Shown one piece after another: positions 50,001-63,360 of a stretch of DNA of 64,000 nt. The translations under genes and the position numbers were made by a program. The notes beneath the pieces are model-generated. The model was given only the letters and a program-made list of their open reading frames with translations, ran no database searches and was not told where the DNA came from. The stretch lies in NCBI RefSeq assembly GCF_019399895.1, contig NC_091865.1:3601001-3665000 (forward strand). The letters run 5' to 3'. Position 1 is the first letter of the stretch, and the number at the start of each line of letters is the position of its first letter. The stretch comes from Cardiocondyla obscurior (taxonomy: Eukaryota; Arthropoda; Insecta; Hymenoptera; Formicidae).

Positions 50001-53000
50001 CGACGACTGTCTTATATTCTAACGACACTGCGCCAAATGAGCGGATGAAATTGACCTTTTGCATAATTTCAGTTGAATATGATGATATAGAGAAGAATTT
50101 TTATTAATGATATACGTATTTCTTTTTTTATACGTACCGATAATCGAGCGAGGAACGAGAACGCGTCGCTCGTTAATGTTATTAAATTCGCGATTGACCA
50201 CTGTAATATATTGCTGCAAAGTGCAAACTGGTAACATCTTTTTAATTAAATTTGAAGGAATATAACCGATCAAGCTACAAATTGTCTACGGTTTCGTGTC
50301 TAGTTATGATACACGCACCAAGTCGAACACGTGTTCAAGAGTAGTCTGGAAATGGTGTGTGAGCGAGTAGCAAACTTTGGCGTGAAAGCCAACATGTACT
50401 ACGCCAACACAGGCACGCGTTCACATTTACATCGTAGCAAAATTTCCTCAAGTTTCTCATTTCTATTGAAAGCAATATCATATAATTTCTTTATCTGACA
50501 ATTGTACATAGATTTGGCAATAAGTGTTTTTGCGTATAAATCACGGATTGTACGCGGCATTAAAAAAAAAAAAAATTAAAGTAAATAAAATACGTAAATA
50601 TATTTTTATTCATAAATATAACAGTTTCAAACAATTTTCTGTTTTACGTTAAAATAACTGGGTGTATTTATGCTGCTGCAAAATGTCAAACACGACATAC
50701 ACCGGCGTTTCCAGATTCTAATTTAGATAATACGATAACGCACACCTCACTTATGTTCCTCACGCGTGTATGTTGCGCACAAAATATTAGCTAAATTAAA
50801 CGATGCAAATATATTGAAGGGCAGTTATTTTTTTTTTTTTCTGCAATTGATTTAATGAAATAGAGAAGTGACAAAAATTGATACGCGTAGATTGGAAGAT
50901 AATAGAGTTAAGAAATAGTTCGAGAAAATCAAAGAAAATTGAAAATCTACTTTCTCAGGCGATGTTCTGCGCCGCGTAGCTTGAAATCTTCTTTGTTGTT
51001 TTCTTCTGTTTGTTATTTCTTTATCGGGGCTATCCGTCCCGTCTTACGATGTTGCGCGCGAATACACGTCGTGCCGAAAGAAAGTGGATCTTGCGCGAGA
51101 AAATATCTGTAAGCCGATGCTTAAAATAGTTCGTGCCAAAACGAGAAAGGAAGCAACCCGTACAAATGTTTCACTTCAGAACTTTTACACTTGGAAATCT
51201 CAAACTGTTGCATTGATGCGTGGAAAAGGAACGAATAATGCAATTTGTACGAAATCGTATTTCATACCGTGTTCAATAAACGTTTAAAAAGTAGAAGAAA
51301 AGAAAAAAGTAGACACGCTCGAAGAAAATCTTGCGAGACTTATAAATAATGTGCAAATATAATGTTCGAATTTCATAAAATTAACAAACTAAAATATGTA
51401 TCTACTTGTTCAAGTTTATATTGCATATCTATGATCTAATAACAGTTAATAATAATTTTTTATCATAATTATGTGTCGCAACAAACAACATTCAGTGTAA
51501 ATATTTTTAATTACATAATCAGAAAGCGAATATCTTATCGTACCGTTGAAATACTCCGACTTTACGCTAGCGATGAGGAAGTTCTGAGCTAAACTTTTTC
51601 ACTTCGCGAGATAGTTCCTACCGAGTTAATAACAATATTTCCGAGTAAAGTTTTCTATTTACAGAAACTGTGAGAAAATTTAGAAAGCTCCTTGGTGTAT
51701 AAATGTTAGGATATGGAATATGAAGCTTTAATAAAATATTAAATTATTTAATAATTTTATTCCTTTTTTTTTAAATAAAGTAAAAGTTTAAAGAAATGGT
51801 TACAATCTATACTTTGTAAGAACATTTTTTTTTATTAACAAGTATATTTAATATATTTCTTTTTAAATTAAATATTTTACTCAATTTAAATATGAAATTC
51901 CATTACTTTGCATTTATTTTCATGTCTACTAAAAACCGTAGTCACATTAAATGTTTTTTTTTTTTCTATTTAGTGTTCACAATTACGCGCCATCAATTGT
52001 TCGACTAGTTTGCACTAGCAATTTGAATCTTATTTATCGTAAAATCTCGTCGGTTATATACTCGTAGTCTTATCTACATCCCAGCTGCGCTTTGTCCCGA
52101 TTTCGACCACCAGGAGAGAAGTCGCTATGTGCAGAAGGGAATCTCGCCCAAGCTGCCGTCGGCCCCGGGGGAGTTTCGACTAATTTCCCGTAGGTCCAAG
52201 TCGAAATAGACCGTTAACACCCCCGTGGAAGTGTAGAACACAAATGTAAGGCGAGAGAATGTAAGCGCTAAGGGCGAGAACGAAGGAAGACGGAGGAACC
52301 GAAACGAAACGATGCATAAGATAGCTGCTAGGGGAGAGTAGAAGGATAGAGCTAACGAACGAGTAGGAAAGCGATGTAAAATAAAGGGGAAAGGCAGGGG
52401 AGAAATTCCAGTAACGAGACTCTGCGAGGAGAAATTCTCCGGATGAAGGTAGATAAAAGAGAGAGGGCCGGTTGTCTCCAGTCAAACTGAAACTTGCCCC
52501 TTTGACTCCCGATTTGCGCGTTCCTTTCACCACCGTTCGCCCTTCCCGTCAACTACCCGTAACGACCGGAAATTTGGAAACTTGACACTACGAAGCAGAT
52601 TGGCATGGTTCTTGCGAGGTCACTTCGGAGTTTCACTACCGGACATCACTTTACCCGCGAATGGAATTGTTCTACCGTACAACTCCGTTGTCGCTCAACT
52701 ATGCCTTTCTTACTCTACGTTCTTCGTTCCTTTATCTATTTCTTTAGCTCTCATTTAATTCTTCGTGATTCATCATTCGCTCTCTGTAAATTTAGTTTAT
52801 TATAATTATATTCGCTGGCAATCTACGGCGTACGTAAATATATAACAATGTATTAATATTTTAATAATATATGTAAAAAAAATAGAAAGTAACGGAACTA
52901 AGAAAAAAAAATAGAAAATAATTAAAGAAAAAAAAAAGTATTGTATGTTTAAAAGAGTACTTGGTAGAAACACGATAGAAGTATGACAGTCATTTTATTA

Positions 53001-54240
53001 GCACGCCGCCTTCTCTTATTTAATTTTTGCACATTCTCTTGCCAATCTGCAAACCTGGAAACTTTGCATAAATATACTATAACTATTGTTTTACGAACGT
53101 CACTGGTAAAAGGGCTTGTCTGGTTATTTATGATGGTAGGTTAATGAATTTCTCCTTTCAGACTCGATTTATTGGCTAATCAGCCTTGCTCGATGCCAAC
53201 TTTTCTTCGCAAATAAGTTATAACTGAACCGCCAAGTGAAAGAAAGTACGGGGGTTTGAGACCGTACAATCACTTTACGACAGGAACGCTATTGAATTTG
53301 AACTTGTTCCGTTATTGTTAGCTCTTTTTTAATAAGTTTGAAAAGATGATAAAGAAGATAAAGGATCATAACTTTGCTTTAAACTATAAAGTTAATATTG
53401 TTTAATTCTTCACAATTTTATAGCGTTATGTAACTATGTAAAAATTTTAATGCAGACGTTTCAGAAACTTGCAATTTTAATAAATATATACCTTTGAATA
53501 TTTAATGGGCAAAATTAAAAATTAAATTAAATATACATATTTAAAATAAGTATGCAATTATTAATATATATTTATATTAATATATTTTACTACAAAACTG
53601 AGCACAAAAGTTATAATTATTACTTCCGAATCATCTGAGAAAATTGCTAAGCTATTTAAGTATCGCAATACGAGTTTCATTTTAGACGTTACAACGTAGT
53701 TAGAATTTTATTCACGGAATATCAGAAACCGTTTTATGGCTATTAAACTGCGATCTTGAGAAATTAATCTTTCATGACTCAACTGTTTTTGCACCAATAT
53801 TTCATAGATACAATTTCATATTCTTTACGAGGAATGTGCACGTCCTATAGCTTTGAACATCGTGGATAAAAAAAATATTACATATTTTTTTTAATACTTA
53901 AGCTATTTGGAAAAGATACATTTAATTATAAATTTCGAAATCAGTATACGATATCAGGTTCTTTTTTTATTTTACATTTTTTAATTAAATATTTCTAAAA
54001 TTCTATTATAAACTCCGCGATGTAATATTTTATTTTAATATTTTAAGAGACACACGTGTAATACACCCGAAGTACGTATCCGTTTACCGTGTCTTTTATT
54101 TTACACAAATTAATCTGTGCATTACTGTCGCCTGTCTGTCGTCGTATTTATTGCGAAGGTAACGGTTGAGAGATTTTTAGACGCGAATCTCCGGTGTCGT
54201 GATTTGTAGGTAACGGTTAACTCATTTTCCTTGCTCATTC
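50001..54240. other. AT-rich stretch with purine block
   Basis: No gene is supported. A T run lies at 50828-50840. A purine-rich block at about 52238-52465 yields spurious minus frames (52180-52552). The regions 51300-52030 and 53320-54060 are strongly AT-rich. The short word GGTAACGGTT occurs twice, at about 54158 and 54209. Confidence 0.55.
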
Positions 54241-54257
54241 TCTTTCGCTCGTAACAG

Positions 54258-54284
54258 ATTGGCGCCGGAGAAATCCGTGCCGGT
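54258..54284 (+). other. Candidate 27-nt micro-exon
   Basis: A pyrimidine-rich stretch (TTTTCCTTGCTCATTCTCTT) followed by CGCTCGTAACAG makes a good acceptor at 54257. The next 27 nt end at 54284, directly before GTAAGTAATG, an excellent donor. The 27 nt have no stop in the frame giving IGAGEIRAG or in the frame giving LAPEKSVP, and the length is a multiple of three. Neither peptide is one I recognise. A start of the donor two bases earlier would give 25 nt. This depends entirely on splice-like signals and has no protein-level support. Confidence 0.25.
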
Positions 54285-57200
54285 GTAAGTAATGTCCTAC
54301 GTAATTCGGTTGCTTCCCACTGGTCTTGTCACGAACGCACCAGAAATTCCAACAACTTCCACTGGTCTATTTCTGCCGATGCTTTTGCCCGGAATTTCGG
54401 GGTGGGAAAGGAAATCGTGCTTGACGAGAAACAATTTCTGCGCGCGCCCGATAACTATAACTTGTCGCTTTATTAAGGCACGGTGCCAGCGACGCTTTAT
54501 AGCTCCACTGTGTGTAGTATGTAGCGAGCTAACATTCAATATCATAAAAAAATATTTCTACGACCAGTAATCATATCTCGAATGTGCTGGCCATCAATTA
54601 CATCGCTGCAGGCGTCTATAAGATGTTGACACAAATGATTACGTTCGTATTTAATTATTTTAAGAAAGAAAAAACACAAGTCTTTTTGAGTACATATACG
54701 TGGTTTTTATTAATATAAATATTAATATTTTATTAATATATATACTTATATATATATTTTTTTTTTTTTGCAGTTTTGATTACCAATAGATTATGTTTTT
54801 AAATATATTATTATTTTTATTGTTGTTAAAACAAAAAGTATTAAGTATTATGCCGGCAAGATTTGTTAATTAATAAAGATCGCGTTTTCTGGAAAGAGCG
54901 TATTACGCACGGCAGGCCTATCGGCGAGTTGCTTTCTCTATTTTCAGCGTGTTAATTGTCAGCACTCACTGCTGCAGGCACACGTGCGGCGAAACGCTTG
55001 GCTATTCATGCAAACAGTTTTCGAAAGTTTAATCGGTGCATCCGTCGGGTGAGCCGTACGGTCGTATGTTTGGAGTTCATGCGAACAGCCGGGAGAAGTA
55101 GAGAGGAAAAGAGAAAGTAGAAAAGGTGCGGAACGGTCGGAACAAAGAAAGAGGACAGAATTGTAGAGTTACGTGAATAGAGACGAATGAAGGGAATGAG
55201 GAGAAAACAACGGAGGGTTGAAGCGAGATGCGAAAGTCGCGGAAGAAGGAGCGATGAATCGGAACGCGAAAAAGGGGAGAGAAAGACAGGGGGCGAGAGA
55301 AAAGTTGTTATCTATCTCACAGGTGGTGATAAGGCCGCGATTTGTTTCCACGTGAGCTTGCTAGGCATAGATTAAAACTGTTTAAGCCCCGGCCATCCCC
55401 GAGAGGCGCTGTTTCTCTACTCGAGTTTAATCTAACACCACCGTTCCCTCGTGGTATCTATCCTCCGCCTTTCCAAGTTCCCTCACCATCGTGGCACATA
55501 CCAAACGATATTTACGCAACGATATTTACATATATACATTTACGCAATCCGGGTTCTCGCGAAGCCGAGCAAAGATTTTCATCAAAGTCTAATATAAATG
55601 CAATTATATCAATTGGACGTAACGATGCATCAATACGGAAATCGACGCGATGTAATTTCATTTCATTAGCGCACTTACGTCTAGAGTTCTGGTAGCTCGC
55701 CCGAGAGGTTCTATCGATAAGTATTAGAACGTTTCGCGCTATAACGTCAAAGCCGACCAAGTTCTAGTTTTTCTAAAAAGAAAAAAAAAAGCTTTTTGAA
55801 GGATCGAAGAATCGACAGTACATTTTTTTTTTTATAAAAAATTTACTACATAAAACTAAATGAAAATATAAGCTTTAACTATAAAATCCAATAATAATTT
55901 TATAACATTTAAATAATTTTTTACATTAAAATGTATTGAATTAAAATACAAATTTTTTTTCTATATATATCTTTATAATAATTTATACGTATTTATTGTT
56001 AATTAAATAATGAATATAAAATATGGGAATATCATGAATTATATGACGGCAATTGAATATATGTGCATGCAATTTTCGAGATTATATAATGTCAATATAT
56101 TAGTTGGGAAATAATAGCGTTGGAAGCGTCAAAGATGATGACAGAATAAAGGATGCTTTTCACCCTACGAGAATTTTAGCCCTTAACCCGCCCCCGCGCC
56201 CATTTCCTCAATTATGAGGGTTAGAATCGATGCGGTGATGCGCAAGGGATGTTTCCAATTATCGTTAACTGTCCGCGTAGACGAGATATATAGCATCGTA
56301 TCGACACGTGCATCTAGAACCTATAATATACCTAACTGAATCAGTTCTATGAAGTAAGTTAATTATTTAAGGTCAAATAGTTAGCGCTTCTGCATATTTT
56401 TAGCAAATTTATGACTAAATTGCAATCTTTAAAAAGTTTATATAACAATACGAACTTGATATGTAAAATATATTAACTATATTAATTTTTTTTTTTTTTT
56501 AATTTTTGCTTTGCACTTTTACGTGAATATTGCTGCATTACGTAATAATTTTGTATTCTTATTAAAATATTACAAACGAATCTAATTCGAATAATTATAA
56601 TAACATCGAGTAGAAAATATTGTTGCCTGTCGATAACGAGGGACCAATGAAGTGCGTTTTATGTACACTTCAACAGCAATAAATCAATCCTAGGCGATTC
56701 ACTTCTCCCTCATTTATCCCTCCTCTGGCTTTCACGATCAGACATGCGATGTAACAATTACTGTTCGCACCCAGCGTCATTCATAATATCTATCACCCTC
56801 AAACTTAAAGGGGAACAAATTCCAATACTGTAATTATTCTTCCATTCAACGAATACGATTTTAAAAATGCTCGTTATTCTTAATCTTATTCCAAGAGTGA
56901 AAGAATGCTTGTACTCCTACGAACATAATTTTTCCTACTTTTTTTTTTTTTTTTTTTTTTTTTGGCAAAGCTAAATTTATATACTCTCATAGATGTAGCT
57001 TGTGATTAAATTTACATGCCCGTCGTTTATTTATTCGTAAACACTTTTTTTTTATTTTTTAGTAATTTACTTAAAATTATTAAAAATTCGGTTATACGTA
57101 CATTAAAAAAATTAAACGTGTATTTACCAATTGACAAAAATGCGATTCTTAAATATCACGAATCTCGAGATTTCAGCTTTGCTAATTACATGGCGCTTTG

Positions 57201-57889
57201 TGGTTCTTACAAGCCTTAGTAGCTAGATAGGTGGATAGCAATAAATTCTAAGCAGCGTAGGCAACGACCATAACGAGAGAACCTGCTCCCGAGTTAGCAT
57301 GGAGGAATAATGTTAGTAGGTACACAGGTGATGTAATGGGTAAACACATTTGTACTGATGTATCTATACATACGAACGTGGACAAAGAGCTGAAATGCAA
57401 TGTCGTAGATTCCAAGGGAAGTTTAACTATTAATTATTAAAGATCTCGGTAAACTCGGCAAAGATTACAAATTTGGGGATCTTTTACTAGATAATTGCAA
57501 GCACTGTATACGCAAGAGTAATAAGTATCATAATTGTGATAAAGAGAACTTTTATTAATCCCGAAAGTAATTAAAAAATAACTTAGACGTAACGCAAACA
57601 AATGGATATTTTTTTTAAAAGAAAAACGTTCTGAATATTCTAAATATATTAAGCAGCTCGCCTGTCGATTTCTAGCTAAACCAACGTAGACTTTCGCTAA
57701 GTAGTTTACGTTGTACACATTTTACGATAAACGTCAATTTTTATGATTGTTAACATCGGTTCGGTAAGGTCGCGAGAAAAAAGCAAGAAACACTACGGCG
57801 CGGACAAGTATTGTTCCAGATTTTCATAAATTTTTGTGATTACGCGACGTCACGTAAAACACATCCCATTTTGTGAAAATTGTGTTAAT
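54285..57889. other. Mixed non-coding stretch
   Basis: No gene is supported. AT-rich runs lie at 54700-54775 and a purine-rich block at 55089-55310. The overlapping frames at 55342-55760 have no domain. The stretch 55770-56130 is AT-rich. A 25-base T run lies at 56939-56963. Confidence 0.55.
56939..56963. repeat. poly-T tract (25)
   Basis: An uninterrupted T run of about 25 bases. Confidence 0.9.
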
Positions 57890-58160
57890 TGGATTAATCT
57901 GGTCGCAGAGCGGATGCCTCTCTTTTACGACATGGCGTCGCTCTAGGAAGCGCTCGGAAAATCCCACGTGCGGCGTTTGTCGCATGCTGTATACAGTCGG
58001 AGACCCTTAATAAATCTCCACGCGGTTCCGTGCGCGTTCTCGTCCTGGCGGAATCCGGCAAATAATCTGGCCAAGTTTTAATTATTCCTATTTTCGCATC
58101 CGTCGACTGGTCGCGCTGCGCCGCGTCGCATCGTGGCGGAGGCACGGGCGCACATTCCAA
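57890..58160. other. GC- and CpG-rich patch
   Basis: A GC-rich patch with an 88-codon minus frame (57894-58160) that shows no recognisable motif. It is bordered on its right by an octamer-like site. Confidence 0.4.
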
Positions 58161-58163
58161 GAT

Positions 58164-58177
58164 TTAATTATGCAAAT
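58164..58177 (+). promoter_or_regulatory. POU/octamer-like site
   Basis: TTAATTATGCAAAT joins a homeodomain-type TAATTA (58165-58170) to a perfect octamer ATGCAAAT (58170-58177). This arrangement suits POU-homeodomain factors. Single 8-mers occur by chance, so the call is tentative. Confidence 0.3.
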
Positions 58178-59460
58178 CGCGAGGCCACTAGACAAAACCA
58201 ATATTTGCTCGAGTTCTTAGATGGGGACGAATCTTGCAAACGGTCGGAAACAGTCGAGGAGGTGCGGGTTAACAGAAATGACACAACGGCAAGTTAGGTT
58301 GAATTCCACGACTTATAATCAGAAAGACTCATCTGCCTGGGCAAATAGAAGCGTATAATATTTTTCTCTTTCTCCCGTCCAAATTTTTTTGCCATGATAA
58401 ATACGTTTCCTTCGTGCAGAGTAATGGACAGCGCGTTAATTAAGGCTGTCCGTCAGCATTTCGACCTTTTCTAGTTAACAGATTGCAGATTATAACTTAA
58501 GTTACAGTAGTAAGTTGCGTATTGTACTAATAATTACAAAGCGAACATATTTCATGAAATGATACTTCTAAGACTATTATTTCCTTTTGTTTTACTTTTT
58601 GTCAAAGTTTTTATTAAGAAAAAAAAATTGCAAGAAAATAATTAAAATTTATAAATTACAAAATACTTTCCGCATATTAATAACAAAGTTTAATGTAATA
58701 TAATAAGTGTAACAAAAATATTTAAATATTTCGCAATTGGGGTGTATCATAAATTACATCAACTAATATGCACAACATTGTAACCTCCATTATGCAAGCC
58801 TAGATTAAATGCAAATAGAAAGCCGCCTCTATATTTATCTGTTGCAGATCTTGTTCCGGTACTTGCGAACTTTTGTAAAGTAATTTAACTTCTATAAAGG
58901 AATAATTTTATCCATTTGTTCAAAAGTTTATGTAAGTGCCTTGAGTAAAATAGATTCGAGACAGTAACATTGATAAATATGGTTAGGAAATAATATTTTT
59001 ATCAAAAAATGTTCAAAAGTTATCAATTTTGAAAAAAAAAAAGAAAATTATATAACTATTAGTTGTATAAATAGAAAAATTAACTTAATTTGCGGTAAAA
59101 TTAATTAAATTAATTACTGCAGATTATCATTTTATTAATCAAAAAAATTAATCCGTTATTTGTACACATACAAAACGCAATTTTATATTAAAAATAATAA
59201 GGCAATAGTTTTCGCGAAATTTGTCGCATCTTGAGGAGATCGCTAGCAGCGTGTCTTCGTAACAATAGCCGTAATGACGATCCTCGGGACTATTATTCAT
59301 TATTTTCCCCCCTGTTCTTCCATGAAATCTGTAATAACGGCGGCTGCGCGAACCGTAGGAGTTTAAGAGCCCGGGCTGTGATAAAAAAAAAAAAGAAAAA
59401 GAAAAAAAAAAGGCGACGGTAGTCAAGCAGGTAATGTATCCAGTTAAAAGTTTTCTAGAT
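58178..59460. other. AT-rich non-coding stretch
   Basis: Strongly AT-rich from 58500 to 59160. An A-rich run with few G lies at 59383-59411. No gene is supported. Confidence 0.55.
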
Positions 59461-59624
<164 letters not shown>

Positions 59625-62195
59625 GAGAGGGTGGAAAACTTGTTGGGGCGTTGAGAGGTAAGGAACCAAGCTGCTAGTAGAGGCTAGAGATTGTGCATTT
59701 GTTATTCATGGAGACCAATGCTTCAGATGACTTTAACATTTCATTGTACAGAGTGGTCGTACCTTTCGTCGGGGTTTTAAGATAATCTCTTTAATAAAAA
59801 AAAAAAAAAAGAAAAAAAATGGAGTACGGTTCGGTTAACGTAGTGTTAATTATGATTTTTTTTTCAAAGAAATTTTTAATTGCGAGACAATCGCTATATC
59901 GATCTCTGCGTAAAGTTGGATGAAACATTTTTATATCGTAGTTATTCTTTTTGAGCTTGTAAAAATTATTTAAATCATTTCAAGTGTAACCAAGGGGGTT
60001 TAAAAATAATCTATTACTTTCTCGTCTCTCAGGAACATTTCATTTAACAATCGCGTTGGAGCACTGTTTGAACATTTAAACAAACATCTGGCTCGAGTGC
60101 AATTTGGAGAACAATTGACGTTCTTTGTGCTCGACTGTTCGTGATTAGCGTTAATACCGCAATAAATTAATACATGTAGTTTTGTTTTTAATAATCATGC
60201 AATAGTAATGCAATGCAACGTTATAGCAATCATATGACAATGATTAATCGTAAATAGTAAAATGACAAAATTGGCTAATGCGTAATTTTAGATGACAGCG
60301 TATACCGCCAGTCAATTATTATGAACCCATTCCACTCGATTTTTCGTAAGAGCACACACGTGATTTTCAATGGACAGTTGCTGTCGATATTCCCCCTCGT
60401 ACATCTTCCCTCTGCGCTCCAAAAACCGACCTGTATGAGGGGTTGGTCGGAACACGGGTAAATTGTCGGTGTGAAACGTACGAGTAACGATGAGGTGAAA
60501 TCAGTGTAGCCACAATTAACACCACGGCTTGATTTTTGCCGCGTCGGTTTTGCTGTTGACACGATTGTACTCTGTATTAAAGCGCGATACGTCGACCACG
60601 CCACGCTGACACATCGCATGTTGCGCCTATTGTCGAGTGTTGTCTAAGTACCTTTATTTTAATTTTTCACGCCGCCGTTGGACAATCCAATTACTATTGC
60701 AAAAAAGATATAACGGTGAATCTTGATGCCGTTATCGATAAATCGAGACGTATATTTGAAATTTATAATATGTACTTTTTTTTGTCGATAATATTTTAAG
60801 ATAAAATTAAAAATATAAAAGTAAAAAAATTTAGTATTTTTTTTTTTTTTTTTTACAAACTTTGAATAAGATTTTAATAAAGATAAAAAATTTTTGTTTT
60901 AATATTTTAAAAAGATCTTTTAAATATACGTACACTTTTGTGTATAAAAATATCATTGTCTAAATATATATTTTATTATAGAAAGAAATTTCTTATTATA
61001 TGGTTTTTTAGAAAGCACTCTAAATTTTTCTGTAGCGACTTTTTTACGCCACTCATAGTGCCATGAAGAAGAAAAGAAAAGCGGCGCTCAGGTGCGTTTT
61101 GCCCCGTCTCAGCGATCTTACTCGAAAGCGTCGAGGGTGACGATATGAAATTCCCTCTTTCTTTTCATCTTTATCGCTTCGTAAGTTGTTCTCGTGCCTC
61201 TCTCCTTGCCATATTCTATCAGTAAAATAGGTTTGCAGATAACATATATTTGAGTTTCTGTTTCTCCACAGTTTTATGAAAAACTTAACTAACGAACTGT
61301 TTCGTTAATTTTTTGGCGTGAAACTTTTAAATCGCTCAAATATTTTAATGATATTATTTCTAAAATAACAATGTTTATATACGTTAAAAAAAAATTAGTT
61401 ACTTTTAGGTATTGTAAAATATAGAAGCATTAAAATATATAGCGATTTTGAGATAAATTGCTGTAAAATACACTCAAAGATATTAGGGACGATGATATAT
61501 CGACGTTATCAAATACGGTTCGCACGAAATATAAATTCAGCTCTTCGCCAATCCTAAATTTCTATGCAACGGCGCATAAACTACTAACACAACCATGCAT
61601 TTATGGATCACCATCGCACGATATAATCTGTATTCACGGTTATACCGCAAAGTCGATAGAACTGGAAGTTGGGCGACGGGGCAGGAGGATTGTGGCTGTT
61701 GCGGGAAGCAACGTAAATCGTCTGTCCAGACTACGAAAGTAAGACTGTATGAACACAGAATCGTATTAAGTATAGACGAAGTTTGCTGCGGCTTATGTTA
61801 CACCACGAAAATTCTTTTTCTAAGATTTTATAAACCTTTTATTACACTAAACAATAATTACGGAAGCAATTAAGATATTAGTAATTAATATAAAATTAAG
61901 TAAAAGACTTAAGTTAAAATTAAAAAAAAAAAATTAATATTTGATGAACTAATATAAATTAATTTTTAGTTGTAAAAAAAAATTTAATCCACATACTAAA
62001 TTTTCACAAATTAAATTATAAATTGGAGACAAGAAATAGTTATAAAATCTATTTGACGTTTCGTTCGCTAGGCTTGTGAGGTAAAAGATTATGAAAGTGC
62101 AACTTTCAGATCAAAGCAAACATAACGGGCGAATACACCACGCATTGTTTACATTAATTTGTCACGTTAGCGGGAAAATCCATTAAAAAAGCGCG
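59625..62195. other. AT-rich non-coding stretch
   Basis: No gene is supported. An A-rich run lies at 59798-59819 and a T run at 60837-60854. ATAACGG (60710-60716) and CCGTTAT (60729-60735) form a seven-base inverted repeat, directly followed by the DRE-type word TATCGATA (60733-60740). A 25-codon frame at 61063-61140 starts with a basic KKKRK run. The 92-codon frame at 61595-61873 matches nothing I recognise. Confidence 0.55.
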
Positions 62196-62199
62196 GGGG

Positions 62200-62600
62200 C
62201 TTACGAAGTTACACAATCTGGCGTGTCTCGGAATGAGCGTAACTCACCGCTGTGTAAGGCGCTCGGGTTACATCTGTTATTCCGTCGCGCCAGCCAGGCG
62301 GAGGGGGTGATACTGAAGAGGACAGGCGGTGGCATAAAGGGGTGAACCTGCTGGATTAAGCCGGCACAGCCACCGACGCGTACACGTCTTGCCCAAGCTT
62401 AACGGATGATTAATCTATTCGCGCCCTCCGCAAACAAGTACCTACTATCTACCTGCTCACCCACCTACCTACGTAACTACCTACCGAGAGCGCAGCACGA
62501 CGGCAAAAACGACCGCTTCCAATTACCACGAAACCCGCTTGAAATCTCGCGCTAATTCGAATCACCGCCTATCTGCGCGTTCACCGCTATGGGGGAGGAA
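62200..62600. other. GC- and CpG-rich patch
   Basis: A GC-richer patch including an imperfect ACCT/TACC simple repeat at 62438-62486. No frame of note is present. Confidence 0.4.
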
Positions 62601-62859
62601 TGATCAAGGACACTGACGAAATTTTAAAGATACACGTGATTAAAATAACGCATATATACTTCGGCCTACTTTTGCTCGAAACAATTGCCTATTATAGTTA
62701 ATAATATTATAAAGAATAATTTTTGAAAAGATGTTTTATGAATTTTACAGCTTAAATTTTATCGAAATTAATAGAATAAAAAAAAAAAAGAAAAAAAGCT
62801 AAATTAATTTTACAAATCGCCAAGCGGCAGTATACAATGTCGTAATTAAGCTCGATGAA

Positions 62860-63360
62860 CGTTACAGAAAGGGATTTGTGTGTACGGATATATTAATCTT
62901 GCGCGTTATCGATCGCAGGGCTACTTTTGTCGCGGCGTTATTGTATCGGAACGGAACGACGCGTTGCCTAATACTACATTGAATCGAAACAGAGAGCCGC
63001 GCGATCGTATTGCTCGCGAACAGGAAGGCGATCAGATAGATCGCATGAATACTGCGGATGTCGTGCGGTGTCCGGACCTCGTATATATCCGTCGACGAGT
63101 CGGACAGACAGCGGACGTTCCAGCGGGACACCATCAACCCTGATTGACAACTCCATGCATGGAACTGCGCAGCCGAGATTATCGGGTCTCCAGACCGGAA
63201 GCTCGTTCTGCTGACCACCTCGAAGCTGAACCGAATTTCACCTCCCGTACTATGTACGATTTCCGCATGCAAAAGGGATATCGAGCGATACCTATTCGTA
63301 TCGACCAAAGGGTGGATAAGAATATTTTGTAACGTGTTTGAATTCAGCTGTCGTGGGTGA
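62860..63360. other. CpG-rich island with overlapping frames
   Basis: About 500 bp dense in CG dinucleotides. Frames lie on both strands (62862-63308 -, 148 codons; 62880-63143 +, 87 codons; 63144-63332 +, 62 codons). None contains a motif I recognise, and their overlap suggests low stop density rather than genes. It may be a remnant of an exon or element. Confidence 0.35.
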
